Positions 12,392 through 13,307 of a stretch of DNA of 13,307 nt are shown here, piece by piece (position 1 is the first letter of the stretch; every line of letters begins with the position of its first letter). The position numbers and the translations under genes are program-made. The notes under the pieces were generated by a model. The model saw only the letters and a program-made list of their open reading frames with translations. It ran no database searches and was not told the origin of the DNA. The stretch comes from Ornithomonoglobus_A sp045537455 (lineage in GTDB: Bacteria; Bacillota; Clostridia; UBA1381): NCBI GenBank assembly GCA_045537455.1, contig JAZSPM010000226.1, forward strand, positions 1 to 13,307. Reading direction: 5' to 3'.

Positions 12392-13307
12392 CTAAAAATT
12401 AACCATAACAACAAACTCCCCGTTGTTAAGCACCAGTTCATTGACAGGAGTAGGGGAGGGTGGATAAGAGCGAGCAGTCCTTTGGATAATAGCTGATTGG
12501 ATGCAGTCAATGCCGTATTGGATGTTATCAGCCTCAACAGATAGATCCTCAAAGTCAATGGTAGTGAGAACAAATCCGTTGGCAGAGGGTAAAACAATCA
12601 CAGGATACGAATGATGTATCGGAGTAGTAGGAGCAGCGAACAGTTCTTCCAAAAGACTCATTTCCTCGTGCTTCTGACTATCGAGAACATGGGTGTAAGT
12701 ATCAAGGGTAAATGCTACCGAATAATGACCAAGCAGCGTTGAAAGAGTTTTTGCATCCATACCTTGTTCCAATGCTCTTGTAGCAAAGGTATGCCGAAGT
12801 GCATGGAATGTATAATGTCCCAATCCTGATGCCTGAAGAATCTGGTCATAGAAGTCTTTGAAGTTACGGGGTTCAATGTATCCTCCCAGCTGATGAGTTA
12901 CAATGAATCCTGAATCGTTATAAGCTTCACCTGCTGTTCTTGCATCACTTAGCTGAACATTTTTCCATTGAAGAAGCTCATTGAGAATAACAGACATAAG
13001 AGGGATTGAACGTACAGAGTTTTTGGTTTTAGGCTCCTGAATAACAATTTCTGTGGAATTGCCAATGCCGTTATAGTCAACTTTAGGAAGCCTGTTGAGA
13101 GTTCTGCGGATATTCAACATATTTTTCTTAGCGTCTATATCCTCCCAGCGTAATCCAAGAAGTTCGCCTAAACGAATACCTGTAGCAAGAGTAAGTCTGA
13201 TGAAAATACCGTATCTGAATTTGTAGCTTGTATACATAAGCTGCTGCTGTTCTTCACGGGTGAGAATTTCAATCTGAGGCTTTTCATTTCTCGGAAGATT
13301 CACCGCA
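12392..13307 (-). CDS. Tyrosine recombinase (integrase) with C-terminal HicB-like domain, 5' end outside window
   Basis: The frame is open to the window edge, so the N-terminal arm-binding and core-binding domains lie beyond it; numbering here starts at the GTG codon at 13303. The catalytic domain is complete: Arg44 in TGIRLGE, Lys94 in PKTKNSVRSIPL, His167 and Arg170 in FHALRHTF, His193 in LLGH and nucleophile Tyr203 in DTYTH. This is the Tn916/lambda-type integrase core that excises and inserts mobile elements. After residue ~228 the protein continues for ~75 residues with YPVIVLPSANGFVL, a helix (NIQYGIDCIQSAI), then PPSPTPVNE and GEFVVMVNF, the layout of a HicB antitoxin domain. That extension is not part of ordinary integrases. 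The gene is probably the recombinase of the island or of the element remnant to its left; it points into the window and ends at a bidirectional terminator. Confidence 0.93.
   Translation of the reverse strand, partial: AVNLPRNEKPQIEILTREEQQQLMYTSYKFRYGIFIRLTLATGIRLGELLGLRWEDIDAKKNMLNIRRTLNRLPKVDYNGIGNSTEIVIQEPKTKNSVRSIPLMSVILNELLQWKNVQLSDARTAGEAYNDSGFIVTHQLGGYIEPRNFKDFYDQILQASGLGHYTFHALRHTFATRALEQGMDAKTLSTLLGHYSVAFTLDTYTHVLDSQKHEEMSLLEELFAAPTTPIHHSYPVIVLPSANGFVLTTIDFEDLSVEADNIQYGIDCIQSAIIQRTARSYPPSPTPVNELVLNNGEFVVMVNF

Overview
The window looks like a low-GC Gram-positive chromosome from the Clostridia, most likely a Ruminococcus-like member of the Oscillospiraceae. The clues are strong AGGAGG ribosome-binding sites before almost every gene, sigma-A promoters with extended -10 boxes, and conjugative-element pieces of the type common in that group. 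The assignment rests on style and protein resemblance, not on a marker gene. No rRNA, tRNA or CRISPR array is visible.

Layout. (1) Positions 1-1545: a terminator, then a decayed DUF255/YyaL thioredoxin-fold gene that has lost its proper start and roughly its last third. (2) 1528-3241: a WYL-domain regulator with its own promoter, an unrecognised 164-aa gene and a clear terminator. (3) 3240-6780: two cassettes, each opened by a nearly identical 136-bp promoter-leader element (3240-3375 and 5003-5138; 12 differences, no gaps). The first drives a 419-aa protein plus an eight-cysteine mini-protein; the second drives a 315-aa protein plus a coiled-coil protein. The 419-aa and 315-aa proteins appear to be built of repeated 80-110-residue modules, and the end of one more module lies out of frame at 6727-6780. 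(4) 6797-8964: three more orphan genes, the first behind a promoter related to the cassette promoters, the second preceded by a strongly foldable 142-nt intergenic region. (5) 9051-10858: a two-gene unit encoding a DnaA-like AAA+ ATPase with a non-DnaA C-terminus and a protein-tyrosine-phosphatase-like domain joined to a sigma region-4-like HTH, ended by a good terminator. (6) 10862-13307, all on the minus strand: a small conserved protein typical of conjugative elements, a relaxase-tail-like coiled-coil ORF, the last ~43 residues of an IS66 transposase, and a tyrosine recombinase that runs off the window and carries a HicB-like C-terminal domain.

Reading it together: this is an accessory island beside an integrase, with mobile-element debris on the right and a truncated housekeeping-type gene on the left. 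Most of the plus-strand genes have their own RBS and many have their own promoter, as in cargo regions. The parts most likely to be undescribed are the duplicated leader with its modular-protein family, the structured region at 7398-7539, the DnaA-like/phosphatase-HTH pair, and the integrase-HicB fusion. No function can be assigned to the cassette proteins from sequence alone.
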